Assembly (NCBI GenBank): GCA_025934475.1
Contig: JAICXZ010000119.1
Location: 1 to 7,861 of the forward strand
DNA from: Mucilaginibacter sp.
Lineage (GTDB): Bacteria; Bacteroidota; Bacteroidia; Sphingobacteriales; Sphingobacteriaceae
Direction of reading: 5' to 3'
DNA: 7,861 nt
Shown: piece by piece, positions 6,561 through 7,861 of the stretch
Layout: every line of letters starts with the position of its first letter
Numbering within the stretch: position 1 is the stretch's first letter
Translations under genes and position numbers: made by a program
Notes under the pieces: model-generated
The model's input: the letters and a program-made list of their open reading frames with translations, nothing else
Told to the model about the DNA's origin: nothing
Database searches by the model: none

Positions 6561-6591
6561 TACAATAAGAGTGCTGTTTGTTCTTATTGTA
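6561..6591. promoter_or_regulatory. Perfect inverted repeat upstream of the GH5 gene, possible operator
   Basis: TACAATAAGA (6561-6570) and TCTTATTGTA (6582-6591) are exact reverse complements separated by 11 bases, so the half-sites are 21 bases apart, two helical turns. The element ends 73 bases before the GH5 ATG, a sensible place for a regulator. The stem is AT-rich and not followed by a T run, which argues against a terminator. It shares only the short word ATTGTA with the fucP/araC operator, so the binding protein may differ. Confidence 0.45.
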
Positions 6592-6664
6592 AACCCGGAT
6601 ATTTCAAATCCATTGCTCTCAGTCTTGTGGTTCATATTACACCGTAAACCAATTTTGTTTTAAT

Positions 6665-7861
6665 ATGAGAATCTCAAACTATTTTTTGGGCGCGTTGGCC
6701 GCGCTCACGTTTGCGAGTTGCCACAAACAAGAAATGGCAACTCCGACCAGTCAACGGACCGTCGGCAAGACAGGTAAAACGTTGTCTATTACCAGCTATC
6801 CGAGTTACAACACGTCGCCTCTTCCGCCCGATCAAACAGGCGTTACCAGTACGGCTACCCAGCTTGCTGCAAAATTCCAGATAGGGTGGAATATCGGCAA
6901 CACACTTGAGGCTTCAGGTGGCGAAACAAACTGGGGCAACCCAATGGTGACCCAGGCGCTTATTGATGAAGTTAAAAATGCCGGGTTTACCGCAGTACGT
7001 ATCCCTTGCGACTGGGATCAGTATGCTGACCAAAACACGGCCCAGATTCAACAATCATGGCTCAACAGGGTGCAGCAAGTTGTTCAGTACTGTGTTAATG
7101 ACGGTCTGTACGTGGTATTAAATATACACTGGGACGACGGGTGGTTAACGCACAATTGTACAACTGCTGCGCAAGCTTCTGTTAACGCTAAACAAAAGGC
7201 TTTTTGGGAGCAGATTGCCACTCAAATGCGTGGTTTTGATGAACACCTGATATTTGCCAGCACAAACGAGCCGGAAGTAACAGACGCTACTGGTATGAGT
7301 GTTTTGCTTTCCTACCATCAAACATTTGTCAACGCAGTCAGATCGACCGGTGGGCATAATAGTTACAGGGTGCTTCTTGTTCAGGGGCCGGGCGGAGCCG
7401 ACATTTCAACAACAAATAATTTAATGAATACGCTTCCTACAGATCAGGTGGCCAATAAATTAATGGTTGAAGTGCACTATTATAACCCATCTCAGTATAC
7501 GCTTTTAACCTCGGATGCAAGTTGGGGCAATATGTTCTATTATTGGGGTAGCGGCTATCATTCTACAACTGATCCTTCCAGGAATCCTACCTGGGGCGAA
7601 GAGTCAGATGCGCCTTCAGAATTTTCGTTGATGAAATCTAAGTTCATCGATAAAGGTATTCCTGTTATTTTGGGGGAATACGGAGCAATCCGCAGATTGC
7701 AAACCCTTTCAGGTGATGCGTTGACGCTCCATCTCGCGGGTAGGGCATATTATCTTAATTATGTTACGCACCAAGCATTACAGTACGGTTTGCATCCATT
7801 CTATTTTGATGACGGATCGACCGCAAATAATGCCTTCAGGATCATTAACAGGCAAACTAAC
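6665..7861 (+). CDS. GH5 (subfamily 4-like) endo-beta-1,4-glucanase or xyloglucanase, lipoprotein, 3' end cut off
   Basis: A retaining endo-beta-glucanase, probably anchored on the cell envelope. From the ATG at 6665 the frame is open for 399 codons to the window edge with no stop. Residues 1-19 form a lipoprotein signal ending in FASC with lipidation Cys19, followed by a Thr/Ser/Pro-rich linker (about 20-62). The GH5 barrel shows GWNIGNTLEA (74-83), ETNWGNP (87-93), AVRIPCDWD (110-118), NIHWDDGW (153-160), the acid/base Glu202 in STNEP, HYYNP (271-275) and the nucleophile Glu338 in LGEYGA. GWN(I/L)GNTL with ETxWGNP is typical of GH5_4, which includes cellulases and endo-xyloglucanases. Near the end it has FYFDDG (379-384), where GH5_4 enzymes usually have a WDNG-like motif. 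The barrel is almost complete; what is missing is its tail and any accessory module. Fucosidase and fucose genes nearby make fucosylated xyloglucan an attractive but inferred substrate. Confidence 0.9.
   Translation, partial: MRISNYFLGALAALTFASCHKQEMATPTSQRTVGKTGKTLSITSYPSYNTSPLPPDQTGVTSTATQLAAKFQIGWNIGNTLEASGGETNWGNPMVTQALIDEVKNAGFTAVRIPCDWDQYADQNTAQIQQSWLNRVQQVVQYCVNDGLYVVLNIHWDDGWLTHNCTTAAQASVNAKQKAFWEQIATQMRGFDEHLIFASTNEPEVTDATGMSVLLSYHQTFVNAVRSTGGHNSYRVLLVQGPGGADISTTNNLMNTLPTDQVANKLMVEVHYYNPSQYTLLTSDASWGNMFYYWGSGYHSTTDPSRNPTWGEESDAPSEFSLMKSKFIDKGIPVILGEYGAIRRLQTLSGDALTLHLAGRAYYLNYVTHQALQYGLHPFYFDDGSTANNAFRIINRQTN

Larger units (their letters stand above)
6073..6664. other. 592-base non-coding region between the araC and GH5 genes
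   Basis: AT-rich, with no long open frame and no recognisable RNA gene. It holds a perfect 14-base palindrome (6111-6124), the second copy of the 17-base repeat leading into an eight-T run (6158-6165), short inverted repeats at 6178-6195 (GTAATA/TATTAC) and 6222-6235 (GTTATT/AATAAC), and a perfect 10-base-arm inverted repeat at 6561-6591. The GH5 promoter should lie in the right part. I found no convincing -33/-7 pair: CTTG at 6623-6626 with CAATTTTG at 6650-6657 is off-spacing and too close to the start codon. Confidence 0.6.

Noticed and set aside
6073..6664. Hidden tRNA, CRISPR array, insertion sequence or small RNA
   Set aside because: No cloverleaf, no regularly spaced repeats and no transposase fragment could be recognised; the dyads are too short to support such a call.
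7145..7357. Minus-strand frame inside the GH5 gene
   Set aside because: Antisense to the conserved GH5 barrel; no support for coding.

Overview
The window looks like Bacteroidota chromosomal DNA, most likely from a soil or plant-associated relative of Mucilaginibacter or Chitinophaga. The signs are moderate AT content, almost no Shine-Dalgarno sequences, a lipoprotein glycosidase, a FucP-type sugar/H+ symporter of the kind I associate with this phylum, and a candidate Bacteroidota sigma -7 box. The genus is a guess; the phylum is reasonably supported.

Layout: positions 1-5073 hold five genes on the minus strand that read as one operon, with gaps of 25, 4, 21 and 40 bases. In order of transcription they are a FucP-like MFS transporter (5073-3760), an aldo/keto reductase of the L-fucose (D-threo-aldose) 1-dehydrogenase type (3734-2652), a zinc medium-chain dehydrogenase (2647-1601), a RhaM-family sugar mutarotase (1579-1244), and a GH29 alpha-L-fucosidase with a Tat-like signal peptide (1203 to beyond the left edge). 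Divergent from them is an AraC-family regulator (5197-6072). The 123-base region between it and the transporter carries repeated half-sites that look like an operator. A non-coding stretch of 592 bases (6073-6664) with several inverted repeats follows. The last gene is a plus-strand GH5 endoglucanase/endo-xyloglucanase-like lipoprotein (6665 to beyond the right edge).

How the genes fit together (inference): the fucosidase releases L-fucose in the periplasm, FucP imports it, the mutarotase interconverts anomers, and the aldo/keto reductase oxidises fucose at C1. The zinc dehydrogenase probably acts on a later intermediate. No isomerase, kinase or aldolase of the phosphorylating fucose route is visible, and neither are the lactonase and dehydratase of the oxidative route, so the pathway is incomplete here. 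The GH5 enzyme next to a fucosidase suggests a fucosylated plant glycan such as xyloglucan as the source of fucose. No SusC/SusD pair is in the window.

The most interesting points are the loss in FucP of the aspartate that aligns with the proton-coupling Asp46 of E. coli FucP, the operator architecture bracketing the araC promoter, and two intergenic repeats near araC and the GH5 gene.
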